A DNA stretch of 64,000 nt from contig NZ_BAABLK010000028.1 in the NCBI RefSeq assembly GCF_039544305.1, forward strand, positions 124,001 to 188,000, read 5' to 3'. Made by a program: the position numbers and the translations under genes. Source of the DNA: Paeniglutamicibacter antarcticus_C. GTDB lineage: Bacteria > Actinomycetota > Actinomycetes > Actinomycetales > Micrococcaceae. Below the pieces are notes generated by a model, which had not been told where the DNA came from, searched no databases, and saw nothing but the letters and a program-made list of their open reading frames with translations. Positions within the stretch are counted from its first letter, which is position 1. Every line of letters begins with the position of its first letter. Shown here piece after piece: positions 35,353 to 44,219 of the stretch.

Positions 35353-38300
35353 TTGCAGATTTCCACACGGCAGTTGATCTTTGCTGGTTTCGATGACCTG
35401 GAGCGGGCCAAGCGGTTCCTTGCCGACAAGGATCTTGTGGGTGTCGACACGACCGCTCTCGTGGGGCACTTGGCCCATGCGGCGGATCCGGACATGGCGC
35501 TGCTGTCGCTTCTGCGGCTGATCCCGCATGCCCCGGCGGTTCTGGAACTAGTGGCCAGTTCGCGCACCGCCCCGGGGCTCCTGCGGGTGTTGGGCGCCTC
35601 CGACGCCATGACGAACTTCCTGATCCGCGTGCCCGAATCCCTGGAGGTCTTCCGGAACCCGGCGCCCGAAAGCATGCAGGGACGCGACGGACAGGAGCTG
35701 CGCGCTGAATTGTTGCGTGCGGTGGGTGCCGATCCCGCTTCCGGGATCCCCCCGGTGGCCAAGGTGAGCGGGGAGGACGGCTACCGCGCCTTGCGAGTCG
35801 CCTATCGCAAGGCGACTCTTTCGCTGGTGCACAGGGACCTTGGTGCCACCGATGCACTGGAGGCCATGCCTGCTGTCGGCAGGGAACTGGCGGACCTCGC
35901 AGCAGCCGCCATTGAAGGCGCTCTGGCCATCAGCCGGGCCGAGGCAGCCCAGCGTTTCGAAGCCGACGACATCGCCGACCTCCGCTTGGCGGTGATCGGC
36001 ATGGGCAAGTGCGGCGCACATGAACTGAACTACGTCTCGGACGTCGATGTCATTTACGTGCACTCCAGTGAACGGCTCGACACGGACCTGGCCCATGCCC
36101 TGGCCCGGGAGCTGGCTTCGGGTATTTCCCGGGCCATTGACACCATGGGAACCGAGCCTGGGCTGTGGGAGGTCGATGCCAACCTGCGACCTGAGGGCAA
36201 GGACGGCGCACTGAGCCGGACCTTGGAATCCCACGCGGCCTACTACGATCGTTGGGCCGCATCCTGGGAGTTCCAGGCTTTGCTCAAGGCTCGGGCCATC
36301 GCAGGGGATGCCGAGCTGGGTGCTGCCTACGAAGCCATGGTTGCCCCCTTGGTCTGGTTCTCCTCCGAACGAGAGGGATTCGTTGATTCGGTCCAGCGCA
36401 TGCGCCGAAGGGTCACCGAAAACATCAAGCCCGCCGAATTGTCGCACCAGCTCAAGCTGGGGCCCGGCGGCTTGCGGGATGTTGAATTCACCGTGCAATT
36501 GCTCCAGCTGGTCCATGGCCGCATAGACGAGACCTTGCGTGTTCGTTCCACCACGGGCGCCATCGTGGCGCTGAGCATGGCCGGATACATCGGGCGCGAT
36601 GACGCTGAGAAGTTTGACCGTTCCTACCGGTTCCTTCGCGTGCTCGAGCACCGAATCCAACTGGTGAACCTGCGTCGCACACACCAGATGCCCCACAAGG
36701 AAGCCGACCAGCGGGTGTTGGCCCGATCGGTGCGCTCCACCTCGGGGGTCAAGCTGACCACCGCTGCGGGACTGATGCAGCGATGGGGTGAAACCAAGAA
36801 GCTGGTGCGCCAGCTCCACGAGCGAATCTTCTACCGTCCGCTGCTGTCCAACGCAGCCAACCTGTCGGCTGACGAGGTGAGGCTCTCGCCCGAAGCTGCC
36901 CAGTCGCGGCTGCGCGCTTTAGGCTACGTGGACCCGAAGGCCGCAATGCGTCACATCGAGGCGCTGACCGGGGGCATGCGACGTCGCGCCGCCTTGCAAC
37001 GTCAGCTGCTCCCGGTGCTGCTGGGTTGGATCGCCGAAGGCGTGGACCCGGATGCAGGGTTGCTTGGTTTCCGGCGGCTGAGTGAATCCCTAGGAGAATC
37101 GCACTGGTACCTGGGCATGCTGCGGGATTCCAACGCGGCAGCCGAGCGTCTGTGCAAGATCCTCTCCAATTCCCGCTTCATCACCGACCTCCTGGAAGTC
37201 TCCCCGGAGTCCACGGCGTGGCTTGGATCCAACAAGCTGCTCCAGCCTCCGGGCTACGAGGCCCTGTGGGGAGAGGTTTCCTCGAAGTTGCAACGCAATC
37301 TGGGGCCGGACCAGGCGATTCGGCTGATCAGGGTGATCAGGCGCCGTGAGATCTTGCGTACCGCCCTTGCCGACGGTGCTGGGGTGATTGACCAGGATGC
37401 GGTGGGCCGGGCGCTGAGCGACAACGACAGGGCTGCGGTGCGCGGAGCCCTGGAAGTGGCGCAGCGAAACGAGTTTGCCTCCACGGCACAGGTGGGTGAG
37501 TTCCTGGTCGTGGCGATGGGCCGGCAGGGCGGGGCTGAAATCGGCTACTGCTCCGACGCCGACGTGATGTTCGTGCAGCGGGCCTTCGAGGGGGCGGATC
37601 CCCAAGCTGTGCAGGAGCAGGCGCTGCGCATCGCCGCTGCGCTGGGTTCGCTGCTTGGCAAACCCATGGTCCCTGCCATCCAGGCCGAACCACGGCTGGA
37701 AATTGACACGGCGTTGCGCCCCGAAGGCAAAAGCGGGTCCCTGGTGCGTTCGCTGGCTGCCTTTGAGGAGTACTACAGTCGTTGGGCACAGATCTGGGAG
37801 TTCCAGGCGCTGTTGCGCGCGGCCCCGATGGCAGGAGCACCGGAACTGGCCAAGGACTTCATGGAGATGGTGCGGCCATTACGCTACGAAAGGGTGATGA
37901 GCGAGGATCAGCTCCTGGAGATCCGCCGGATCAAGGCGCGTGTGGAAGCGGAGCGGCTGCCCCGCGGGGCGGAGCCGGAACGCCACCTCAAGCTCGGCCG
38001 TGGCTCGCTAAGCGATGTCGAATGGTTGGTGCAGATGATGCAGCTGGTGCATGCCAAGAACCACCCCGACCTGCGCACGACCTCCACCCGTCCGGCGTTG
38101 GCGGCCATCGCTGCGGCCGGAATCATTCCGTCCGAGGAAGTGAAGCTGCTCGACGATGCTTGGTCGCTGGCAACCAAGATCAGGAGTGGTGGACTAATTT
38201 GCACCGGACGGGTCAGTGACGTCCTGCCAAAATCCTGGCGTGACATGGAGGCCGTGGCTCGTTGGTGCGGATACGCGCCGGGGGAGGCCTCGGTGATGGA

Positions 38301-38373
38301 GGACGACTACCTCAAGGCCACCCGGCGGGCCCGGCAGGTCTTTGAGCGCTACTTCTACGGATTCGAGGACTGA
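35353..38373 (+). CDS. glnE: Glutamine synthetase adenylyltransferase/adenylyl-removing enzyme
   Basis: Bifunctional regulator that adds AMP to, and removes it from, a tyrosine of GlnA1 according to nitrogen status. The 1006-residue protein has two nucleotidyltransferase domains: GMGKCGAHELNYVSDVDV (catalytic D230, D232; adenylyl-removing half) and AMGRQGGAEIGYCSDADV (D735, D737; adenylylating half), each followed by a helical domain with KLGPGGLRDVEF or KLGRGSLSDVEW. Starts on TTG at 35353 behind a strong GAGAGGAGG site; the ORF is open further upstream inside glnA2. Order glnA2-glnE, with glnA1 nearby, is as in mycobacteria. Confidence 0.94.
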   Translation: MQISTRQLIFAGFDDLERAKRFLADKDLVGVDTTALVGHLAHAADPDMALLSLLRLIPHAPAVLELVASSRTAPGLLRVLGASDAMTNFLIRVPESLEVFRNPAPESMQGRDGQELRAELLRAVGADPASGIPPVAKVSGEDGYRALRVAYRKATLSLVHRDLGATDALEAMPAVGRELADLAAAAIEGALAISRAEAAQRFEADDIADLRLAVIGMGKCGAHELNYVSDVDVIYVHSSERLDTDLAHALARELASGISRAIDTMGTEPGLWEVDANLRPEGKDGALSRTLESHAAYYDRWAASWEFQALLKARAIAGDAELGAAYEAMVAPLVWFSSEREGFVDSVQRMRRRVTENIKPAELSHQLKLGPGGLRDVEFTVQLLQLVHGRIDETLRVRSTTGAIVALSMAGYIGRDDAEKFDRSYRFLRVLEHRIQLVNLRRTHQMPHKEADQRVLARSVRSTSGVKLTTAAGLMQRWGETKKLVRQLHERIFYRPLLSNAANLSADEVRLSPEAAQSRLRALGYVDPKAAMRHIEALTGGMRRRAALQRQLLPVLLGWIAEGVDPDAGLLGFRRLSESLGESHWYLGMLRDSNAAAERLCKILSNSRFITDLLEVSPESTAWLGSNKLLQPPGYEALWGEVSSKLQRNLGPDQAIRLIRVIRRREILRTALADGAGVIDQDAVGRALSDNDRAAVRGALEVAQRNEFASTAQVGEFLVVAMGRQGGAEIGYCSDADVMFVQRAFEGADPQAVQEQALRIAAALGSLLGKPMVPAIQAEPRLEIDTALRPEGKSGSLVRSLAAFEEYYSRWAQIWEFQALLRAAPMAGAPELAKDFMEMVRPLRYERVMSEDQLLEIRRIKARVEAERLPRGAEPERHLKLGRGSLSDVEWLVQMMQLVHAKNHPDLRTTSTRPALAAIAAAGIIPSEEVKLLDDAWSLATKIRSGGLICTGRVSDVLPKSWRDMEAVARWCGYAPGEASVMEDDYLKATRRARQVFERYFYGFED

Positions 38374-38444
38374 AACGCCTAGGCTGGTTGGAACCGGCCC
38401 GAGCTAGGGCCTTGTTGTTGTCTTTGAAGGGCAGGAGAACCACC

Positions 38445-38774
38445 ATGCACGTCACCAGCGCTGAACTCGATGAATTGGTCACCAAGGAATGGCAGAAGGC
38501 CTCCGCTGCGGAGAACGGCCGTAGCGCCGTTGCCGTGCTCAAGGACGGCCGCCTGCGCCATACCTTGATCACATTGTTGAAGGGCTGCAAGATGAACGAC
38601 CATTCCAAGCCCGCATCGGCCACCCTCCAGGTGCTGCGCGGGGCCATCGTGGTCAATTGGGAAGGCGAATCAAAGACCATCGAGCACGGCGGATTGTTCG
38701 TGCTTCCCGATGCCGTGCACAACGTGGTGGCCACCGAAGACTGCGCTTTCCTGCTCAGCACGCTGGCAGGATAG
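38445..38774 (+). CDS. Small cupin-domain protein
   Basis: Single-domain beta-barrel protein of 109 residues, starting MHVTSAELDELV, with LQVLRGAIVV and HGGLFVLPDAVHNV matching the two cupin motifs. The usual first-motif His pair is degenerate (MNDHSKPASATLQVL), so metal binding is uncertain. Similar small cupins are annotated only as hypothetical; a role in stress or as a small-molecule isomerase cannot be told. ATG at 38445 has an AGGAGA site. 71 bp after glnE, possibly in the same transcript. Confidence 0.8.
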   Translation: MHVTSAELDELVTKEWQKASAAENGRSAVAVLKDGRLRHTLITLLKGCKMNDHSKPASATLQVLRGAIVVNWEGESKTIEHGGLFVLPDAVHNVVATEDCAFLLSTLAG

Positions 38775-38796
38775 GCGGATTCAGCACATCCACAAG

Positions 38797-38820
38797 CGAA
38801 CCGTGCCCATGATCGGTTCG
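38797..38820 (+). terminator. Hairpin after the cupin gene
   Basis: CGAACCG and CGGTTCG form a 7-bp stem with a 10-base loop, 22 bp after the cupin stop. Weak: no T-run. Confidence 0.4.
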
Positions 38821-39280
38821 ATATTGGCCCGCGATCCTATCCGTCGTGCCGGACGTTCGAGCGGGACCCCGGGAGACGCCCGAAAACAATTAAGCAGAGA
38901 GATCCGTTGTCCGCGCCCCGCGCAATTGGGTGCGGGCCCTACACGGTGCCGAGAAGAACGATGAAGAAGGCGATGTCCGTCATGGCGGAGCGCTTGCATT
39001 GCCTGCTTGCCTGGCACCGCCACCCGAAGCGCCAAAACGTCTGGAGAAGTCCACCTGTGATGTGTTCGTCCAGCAGGTTGCGGATGCGGGTTCGGTGCAA
39101 GGACGCCGGTGGGGTCCTGGATCCGGAGACAGGGCATCGTGCTTTCGGCAGGGGGTGCGTGCGGGATCCTGCCATGCATGGAGGACCAAGGCTTGTATGT
39201 TCGTTGCGCGGGACGTCGTGGGGATGGGTTCATAGATTCGTGCCCGTGATCGCTGCCCCGTGAGTGCTCAACGCCTATGG

Positions 39281-39366
39281 GCGGACACAGGAAAGTCCGC
39301 ACGTACCATCGGGGATCAACGTTACGATGCCTACGTGCGGACCTTCAGCGAGCGGCGGGTGTCCGC
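39281..39366. repeat. Nested 86-bp palindrome next to glnA1
   Basis: Outer arms GCGGACAC (39281-39288) and GTGTCCGC (39359-39366); inner arms GTCCGCACGTA (39295-39305) and TACGTGCGGAC (39332-39342); innermost CATCG/CGATG (39307-39311 and 39325-39329). All arms are perfect. It starts 15 bp after the glnA1 stop (minus strand), so it may terminate glnA1, but the nesting resembles a small repeat element. Confidence 0.6.
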
Positions 39367-39380
39367 GCCCTTGGAGTTTG

Positions 39381-40805
39381 CTAGCAGCCGTAGTAGAGCT
39401 CGAACTCGTAGGGGTTCGGGCGCAGAGACAGCGGCTTGATCTCGTACTCGCGCTTGTAGTGGATCCAGGTCTGGATCAGGTCCTCGGTGAACACGTCGCC
39501 CTCGAGCAGGAAATCGAAGTCGGCCTCCAAGGCCAGCAATGCCTCGTCAAGTGAAGCCGGGGCCTTCTGAATATCCTTGGCCTCCTCGGCTGGGAGCTCG
39601 TAGAGGTCTTTGTCGATCGGGTCCGCTGGTTCGATGCGGTTCTTGATGCCGTCGAGGCCTGCCATGAGCTGGGCGGCGTAAGCCAAGTACGGGTTGGAAG
39701 CGCCGTCCGGGGCACGGAACTCGAGGCGCTTGGCCTTCGGGTTCGAACCGGTGACCGGGATGCGGATGGCAGCCGAACGGTTGCCCTGCGAATAGACCAT
39801 GTTGATCGGGGCCTCGTAGCCCTTGACCAATCGGCGGTATGAGTTCACCGTCGGGTTGGTGAAGGCCAGAACCGCGGATGCGTGCTTGAGCAGGCCGCCG
39901 ATGTACCAGCGGGCGACGTCTGAGAGGCCGGCATAGCCCTTCTCGTCGTAGAACAACGGTGTGCCGTTTGCCCACAACGACTGGTGGCAGTGCATGCCCG
40001 AACCGTTGTCGCCGAAGACCGGCTTGGGCATGAAGGTTGCCGATTTGCCCCAGGCGTCCGCGACGTTCTTCACGATGTACTTGAACTTCAGCAGATCATC
40101 GGCGGAATGGGTCAGCGTGTTGAACTTGTAGTTGATCTCGGCCTGGCCGGCCGCGCCAACCTCGTGGTGGCTGCGTTCGACCTCGAGGCCCGCGGCTTCG
40201 AGTTCGAGGCAGATGGCGTCACGCAAATCGGCTTGCTTGTCGGTTGGAGCGACCGGGAAGTAGCCGCCCTTGAAAGGGGTCTTATATCCCTGGTTGCCCC
40301 CCTCTTCCTTCTTGCCCGTGTTCCAGGGCGCTTCGATCGAATCGACCTTGTAGAAGGAGCCCTGGGGCTTGGATTCGTACTGCACGTTGTCGAAGATGAA
40401 GAACTCTGCCTCGGAGGCAAAGAACGCGGTGTCTGCGATACCCGTGGAACCCAAGTATGCTTCCGCGCGCTCCGCCACGCCGCGAGGGTCGCGGTGGTAC
40501 GGCTCGCCGGTACGTGCGTTGACGATGGAGAAGTTGAAGGCCAACGTCTTTTCTAGACGGAACGGGTCCAGGAAACCGGAGGTGACATCGGGGATAAGCT
40601 GCATGTCGGAATCCGCGATGCCGGAGAAGCCGTGGATCGAGGACGCGTCGAAGAGCTGCCCGGTGATGAAGAAATCCGTGTCTACGGTGCGCGCCGGGAC
40701 GTTGAAGTGCTGTTGGATGCCGGGAAGGTCGGTGAAACGGATGTCAACGAATTTGACCTCTTCTTCAGCAATGTACGCGATGACTTCTTCTGGACTCTTG
40801 AACAT
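39381..40805 (-). CDS. glnA: Glutamine synthetase, type I
   Basis: Main ammonia-assimilating enzyme: glutamate + NH3 + ATP to glutamine. The 474-residue GS-I beta protein has VKFVDIRFTDLPG, DASSIHGFSGI, EAEFFIFD, MPKPVFGDNGSGMHCHQS and NPYLAYAAQLMAGLDG. The adenylylation motif DLYELPAEEAKD is intact, with Tyr402 the GlnE target. A GlnR-type box lies about 105-140 bp upstream (40910-40947), and the promoter has a poor -35, consistent with activation under nitrogen limitation. Orthologue of mycobacterial GlnA1. Confidence 0.96.
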   Translation of the reverse strand: MFKSPEEVIAYIAEEEVKFVDIRFTDLPGIQQHFNVPARTVDTDFFITGQLFDASSIHGFSGIADSDMQLIPDVTSGFLDPFRLEKTLAFNFSIVNARTGEPYHRDPRGVAERAEAYLGSTGIADTAFFASEAEFFIFDNVQYESKPQGSFYKVDSIEAPWNTGKKEEGGNQGYKTPFKGGYFPVAPTDKQADLRDAICLELEAAGLEVERSHHEVGAAGQAEINYKFNTLTHSADDLLKFKYIVKNVADAWGKSATFMPKPVFGDNGSGMHCHQSLWANGTPLFYDEKGYAGLSDVARWYIGGLLKHASAVLAFTNPTVNSYRRLVKGYEAPINMVYSQGNRSAAIRIPVTGSNPKAKRLEFRAPDGASNPYLAYAAQLMAGLDGIKNRIEPADPIDKDLYELPAEEAKDIQKAPASLDEALLALEADFDFLLEGDVFTEDLIQTWIHYKREYEIKPLSLRPNPYEFELYYGC

Positions 40806-40909
40806 GCTCAGGGACTCCTGTGTGGGGATTCTGCAATGCCGGCCTTGGTGCCGTGCAAGGAAACGGTTACAAACGTTTTTTCCTGTGTCATCAACCCTAG
40901 CCCCAAGCG

Positions 40910-40947
40910 ATTACTCTTCTGTGTCTCAAATGTTTCAGTTACGTTAC
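40910..40947 (-). promoter_or_regulatory. GlnR-type box upstream of glnA1
   Basis: Read on the minus strand: GTAAC-N6-GAAAC-N6-GACAC-N6-GTAAT. The first half matches the actinobacterial GlnR a/b site (gTnAC-N6-GaAAC) exactly; the second is degenerate. Spacing of all four blocks is exactly 11 bp. GlnR itself is not in the window. Confidence 0.6.
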
Positions 40948-41072
40948 GCGGGCGGCGAATATCATCGAATCAGCGTAAGATAAGTCACACAATTTTCATC
41001 CTTATGGGCTGAAGTACCTTGCGCCGGGAATGGAACGGGTGCGAGGACAGGTTCACCACCTGCCAACCCCGG

Positions 41073-41078
41073 TAGTCT
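41073..41078 (+). promoter_or_regulatory. RDD gene -10 element, leaderless arrangement
   Basis: TAGTCT ends six bases before the GTG at 41085; no ribosome binding site is seen. Confidence 0.45.
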
Positions 41079-41084
41079 GGAGTG

Positions 41085-41519
41085 GTGGATAGAGAAGATT
41101 TCGGCTCGTGGCTCGAGGGCCCGCCGCAGCTAAGCAACCAAGAGTGGCCCGGCAAGCGTTTGGGGCGCCCGGAACATGGGCCCGGATCCGTGGCCCGGAT
41201 CGGCCGGCGTGTCTTGGCCCTGTTGCTGGACTGGGGAATCGCGATGCTGATCTCATTCTTCTTCTTCAAGTCCGAGCCCACGGCCAATCTCGTGATCTTC
41301 GCCGCAACGCAAATGCTGTTCGTGGGGATCACAGGGCACTCCATCGGCCACCGAGTTTTCGGCATGCAGGTCCAGGGTCTCGACGGCAGCGCGGTGAAAC
41401 CGTTGACCGGAATCATGCGCACCGTGCTGTTGTGCCTTCTTGTTCCCGTGTTGTTCAGCGACTCGGACCAACGCGGATACCACGACAGGTTTGGCAAGAC
41501 GATCCTCGTACGTGTCTAG
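41085..41519 (+). CDS. RDD family membrane protein
   Basis: Protein of 144 residues. After a hydrophilic N-terminus of about 40 residues comes the RDD domain: RIGRRVLALLLDWGIAM (Arg and Asp of the family name), hydrophobic segments at about 47-60, 66-80 and 110-125, and GHSIGHRVFGMQV between them, ending in DRFGKTILVRV. Transport has been proposed for some RDD proteins, but the role here is unknown. GTG codons at 41082 and 41085 are both possible; the second fits a leaderless start. Mycobacteria carry a similar gene beside glnA1, which supports conserved linkage. Confidence 0.85.
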   Translation: MDREDFGSWLEGPPQLSNQEWPGKRLGRPEHGPGSVARIGRRVLALLLDWGIAMLISFFFFKSEPTANLVIFAATQMLFVGITGHSIGHRVFGMQVQGLDGSAVKPLTGIMRTVLLCLLVPVLFSDSDQRGYHDRFGKTILVRV

Positions 41520-41599
41520 GCTTTCGGGCCAGGGAGAAAGACGATACTCGATGGTTGGGTCAACCGACGACAGAAACCTGGTCAAACTTCGAAGATAAA

Positions 41600-41647
41600 A
41601 AGCAGGGTGGGTGTTGGAACCAAACGGTTCCAACACCCACCCTGCTT
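41600..41647. terminator. Strong bidirectional terminator, perfect 22-bp stem
   Basis: A 22-bp perfect inverted repeat (41600-41621 and 41626-41647) with an AAAC loop, preceded by an A-tract and followed by CTTCTT. It separates the convergent RDD and DUF4191 genes. Confidence 0.85.
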
Positions 41648-41667
41648 CTTGCCTGGTTTCTCTGGCT

Positions 41668-42429
41668 TTAGCGTCCGCGCATGGACTTGCGATCCGGGCG
41701 CGCCTTGTTTGGGTCGATGCCCTTGGGAATCGGGAGCCGTGCGCTGCCCAAGGTGCTCAAGCGCTTGTCCACGACACTGATCTCCAACTTGGTGATCGAC
41801 TTCGGAAGTCTCTTCATCTTCTTGCCGACCGAGGCAAGCGGTGTCTGGCCCTCGTCGTTGCCTGCGTTGATGACGTGGATCGGGACGTTGGGAAGAATCC
41901 TGCCCATTCGTTTTCGCTCGGCATCAACCAGCGTGCGAACACGGTTGTTGGGGCCTTCAGTCACAAGAACGACGCCTGCGCGACCGATGCCCAGGAACAC
42001 AAGGTCCTTGGTGCGTGGGTTCACCGCTACCGGTTCGTCCTTCAGGATCCAGCCACGGCGCAACACGCTCATGGCGGCGCCTGCGGCCCCGGGGCGTCCT
42101 TCAAGCTGCTTGAAGGCAGCCTTCTCGGCACGACGGGAAAGGATCAGGGTTGCCGCCAGCAATCCCAGAGGAATCGCGATCAGCACCGTAGTGATCCAGT
42201 TGTTGATCAACAGGCCAATGATGAGGCCCACAACAAGGATGCCAAGGAAAGCCAGAAGCATCAGCCAAACGACCATGGGGTCGTTCTTGCGAGTCATCTG
42301 GAAAACTTCGCCCAGCTGTTTCAGCCGGCCCGGTTCCTTGTTGGCCTTTTCGGCCTTCGGCTTGCGCGAAAATAGTCTGCGCTTAGAACTTGCGGCCTCG
42401 GACGAGGCATTATCGGTGTTTTTGGCCAT
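41668..42429 (-). CDS. DUF4191 family membrane protein
   Basis: Protein of 253 residues: a Lys/Arg-rich N-terminus, two membrane segments (about 52-72 and 77-97), then a soluble C-terminal domain (VFLGIGRAGVVLVTEGP; RILPNVPIHVINAGNDEG; GIDPNKARPDRKSMRGR). Actinobacteria-specific family of unknown function, always next to lipA/lipB and glnA as here (Rv2219 in M. tuberculosis). Starts on ATG at 42429, 31 bp downstream of the lipA stop, and is probably in the lipB-lipA transcript. No catalytic motif seen. Confidence 0.88.
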   Translation of the reverse strand: MAKNTDNASSEAASSKRRLFSRKPKAEKANKEPGRLKQLGEVFQMTRKNDPMVVWLMLLAFLGILVVGLIIGLLINNWITTVLIAIPLGLLAATLILSRRAEKAAFKQLEGRPGAAGAAMSVLRRGWILKDEPVAVNPRTKDLVFLGIGRAGVVLVTEGPNNRVRTLVDAERKRMGRILPNVPIHVINAGNDEGQTPLASVGKKMKRLPKSITKLEISVVDKRLSTLGSARLPIPKGIDPNKARPDRKSMRGR

Positions 42430-42460
42430 AGTGATTCAATTCTACGTGATTTGGCACCGT

Positions 42461-43462
42461 CTAGGCACCCACCAACGAGGAAGCCTCCTGCCGCGTATCG
42501 CCGGAGCTGGCAATGTGTGCAAGCGCTTCGGGAATCGGAAGTCCCTTCTTGCGCATGGCGCCGGCCCACAAGCGTCCGGCACGGTAGGAAGAACGTACCA
42601 AGGGACCACTCATGACCCCGATGATTCCCAGCTCTTCGGCTTCCTGCTGCAGGTCAACGAATTCTTGCGGCTTGACCCAACGATCCACCGGAAGGTGGCG
42701 CTCGGTCGGACGCAGGTACTGGTTCATGGTCAACAGGTCGCAACCGGCCTCAACAAGGTCCTTGATGGCCTCGGTGATTTCCTCGCGGGTTTCTCCCATG
42801 CCCAGGATCAGGTTTGATTTGGTGATCATGCCATTGGAGCGGCCCTGCGAAATGACATCGAGGGAACGCTCGTAGCGAAATGCCGGGCGGATCGACTTGA
42901 AGAGCCGGGGCACGGTTTCGAGATTGTGTGCATAGACTTCCGGGGCCGAGGCGCAGATCTCGTCAAGGTACTCCGATTTGCCGGAAAAGTCCGGGATCAG
43001 CAACTCGACGCCGGTGCCCGGGTTCAACTGGTGGATGCGGCGCACGGTCTCTGCATAGAGCCAGGTGCCCTCGTCCTCGAGATCGTCACGGGCCACACCG
43101 GTGACGGTTGCGTAGCGCAGTTCCATCTTCTTCACGCTCATGGCGACCTTGAAGGGCTCCGCGCGGTCGAGGGCTTGCGGCTTGCCCGTGTCGATTTGGC
43201 AGAAGTCGCAACGGCGCGTGCATTCCGAACCGCCAATGAGGAAGGTCGCTTCCTTGTCCTCCCAGCACTCGAAGATGTTCGGGCAGCCTGCTTCCTCACA
43301 GACAGTGTTCAGGCCTTCGGACTTGACCAGCTTCTTGAGATTTACATACTCCGGGCCGATATCGACCTTCGCCTTGAGCCAGGACGGCTTGCGCTCGACC
43401 GGTGTGGTGGAATTTCGCTGTTCGATACGCAGCAAACGGCGACCTTCGGGGGCAGCACTCAT
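42461..43462 (-). CDS. lipA: Lipoyl synthase
   Basis: Radical-SAM enzyme inserting two sulfur atoms into protein-bound octanoyl groups. The 333-residue protein has both iron-sulfur sites: the auxiliary cluster C55, C60, C66 (CEEAGCPNIFEC) and the SAM cluster C81, C85, C88 (CTRRCDFC), with the conserved C-terminal RSSYRAG serine ligand. ATG overlaps the lipB stop by four bases (ATGA). Its substrate is the octanoylated E2 produced by LipB, encoded next to it. Confidence 0.97.
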   Translation of the reverse strand: MSAAPEGRRLLRIEQRNSTTPVERKPSWLKAKVDIGPEYVNLKKLVKSEGLNTVCEEAGCPNIFECWEDKEATFLIGGSECTRRCDFCQIDTGKPQALDRAEPFKVAMSVKKMELRYATVTGVARDDLEDEGTWLYAETVRRIHQLNPGTGVELLIPDFSGKSEYLDEICASAPEVYAHNLETVPRLFKSIRPAFRYERSLDVISQGRSNGMITKSNLILGMGETREEITEAIKDLVEAGCDLLTMNQYLRPTERHLPVDRWVKPQEFVDLQQEAEELGIIGVMSGPLVRSSYRAGRLWAGAMRKKGLPIPEALAHIASSGDTRQEASSLVGA

Positions 43463-44139
43463 GAATGGACTCCTTCGGGGATGGTAGATGTCATCGACAC
43501 AATCGGGCTGAGCAGGGCATCGAGCTCTTGCTCGACACGGCTGAGAACATCAGTAGGAGTGACGGTGATTCCGGTTTCTTCGCTGAGGCTTGTGACTCCA
43601 GCGTCGGTGATTCCACAGGGGATGATTCTCGAATATGGTCCAAGGTCGTTGGAGCAGTTCAAGGCGAAACCATGCATGGTTACGCCGTGGTCGACACGGA
43701 TACCGATCGCGGCAAGTTTGCGGTCCTGTCTTCCTTCGGTTCCGGCAACCCACACTCCACTGCGACCCTTGATCCGGATCGCGGGGATGTCATAACCCAA
43801 TGCAACATTGATCAGTGCTTCCTCGAGGGTCGCGACATACTCGCGGATGCCTTTCATATCAAGCAAGCGTGCGATCGGGTACCCGACGAGTTGACCAGGA
43901 CCATGCCACGTCAATTTCCCACCGCGGTCGACATCGATCACCGGGGTGCCGTCAACAGGCAGGTCCTCGGGCTCGGTTGTGCGCCCGGCGGTGTATACAG
44001 CGGCGTGCTCCAGCAGGAAGACGGTTGGACCCGTCACTCCCTTGGCTACTTCGTCGTGGACGCGGCGCTGCATTTCCCATGCGATGCGGTAATCGACCAG
44101 CTTGGGGGCGCGGCCGATGTGCTCGAATTTGATGGTCAT
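43459..44139 (-). CDS. lipB: Octanoyl-[acyl-carrier] protein N-octanoyltransferase
   Basis: Transfers octanoate from acyl carrier protein to lipoyl domains. The 226-residue protein shows GGKLTWHGPGQLVGYPI near residue 73 and the catalytic pair K141 and C175 (RIIPCGITDAG). A TACTGT -10 lies 7 bp before the ATG with no ribosome binding site, so lipB probably heads a leaderless lipB-lipA-DUF4191 transcript. It is divergent from the kinase gene, 104 bp apart. Confidence 0.96.
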   Translation of the reverse strand: MTIKFEHIGRAPKLVDYRIAWEMQRRVHDEVAKGVTGPTVFLLEHAAVYTAGRTTEPEDLPVDGTPVIDVDRGGKLTWHGPGQLVGYPIARLLDMKGIREYVATLEEALINVALGYDIPAIRIKGRSGVWVAGTEGRQDRKLAAIGIRVDHGVTMHGFALNCSNDLGPYSRIIPCGITDAGVTSLSEETGITVTPTDVLSRVEQELDALLSPIVSMTSTIPEGVHS

Positions 44140-44146
44140 GGCGATA

Positions 44147-44152
44147 ACAGTA
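44147..44152 (-). promoter_or_regulatory. lipB -10 element, leaderless arrangement
   Basis: Minus-strand TACTGT ends 7 bases before the lipB ATG (44139). Confidence 0.45.
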
Positions 44153-44219
44153 CGCCGTCGTCTTGCGGTGCCCGAATTGGGTAGCGGAGTGTTGCTTGTG
44201 GATAACTTAAACGCGTAGC

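Larger units (their letters stand above)
38775..39380. other. 606-bp stretch without a convincing gene, between cupin gene and glnA1
   Basis: Open frames exist on both strands but none has a plausible protein or ribosome binding site. Structures seen: the cupin hairpin (38797-38820), an imperfect stem around TTCGAGCGGG/GCCCGAA (38857-38885) and a nested palindrome (39281-39366). On the minus strand a 14-codon frame (MTDIAFFIVLLGTV) ends at 38939 and looks like the start of a small hydrophobic peptide; it may be a remnant of an eroded gene. No known RNA family was recognised. Confidence 0.5.

Noticed and set aside
38907..39263. Open frame of about 118 codons in the cupin-glnA1 gap
   Set aside because: Arg/Pro/Trp-rich product with no domain and no ribosome binding site.
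39289..39300. AGGAAAGTCCG resembling the conserved core of RNase P RNA
   Set aside because: The following bases and the expected partner helices are missing; it lies within the palindrome arms.
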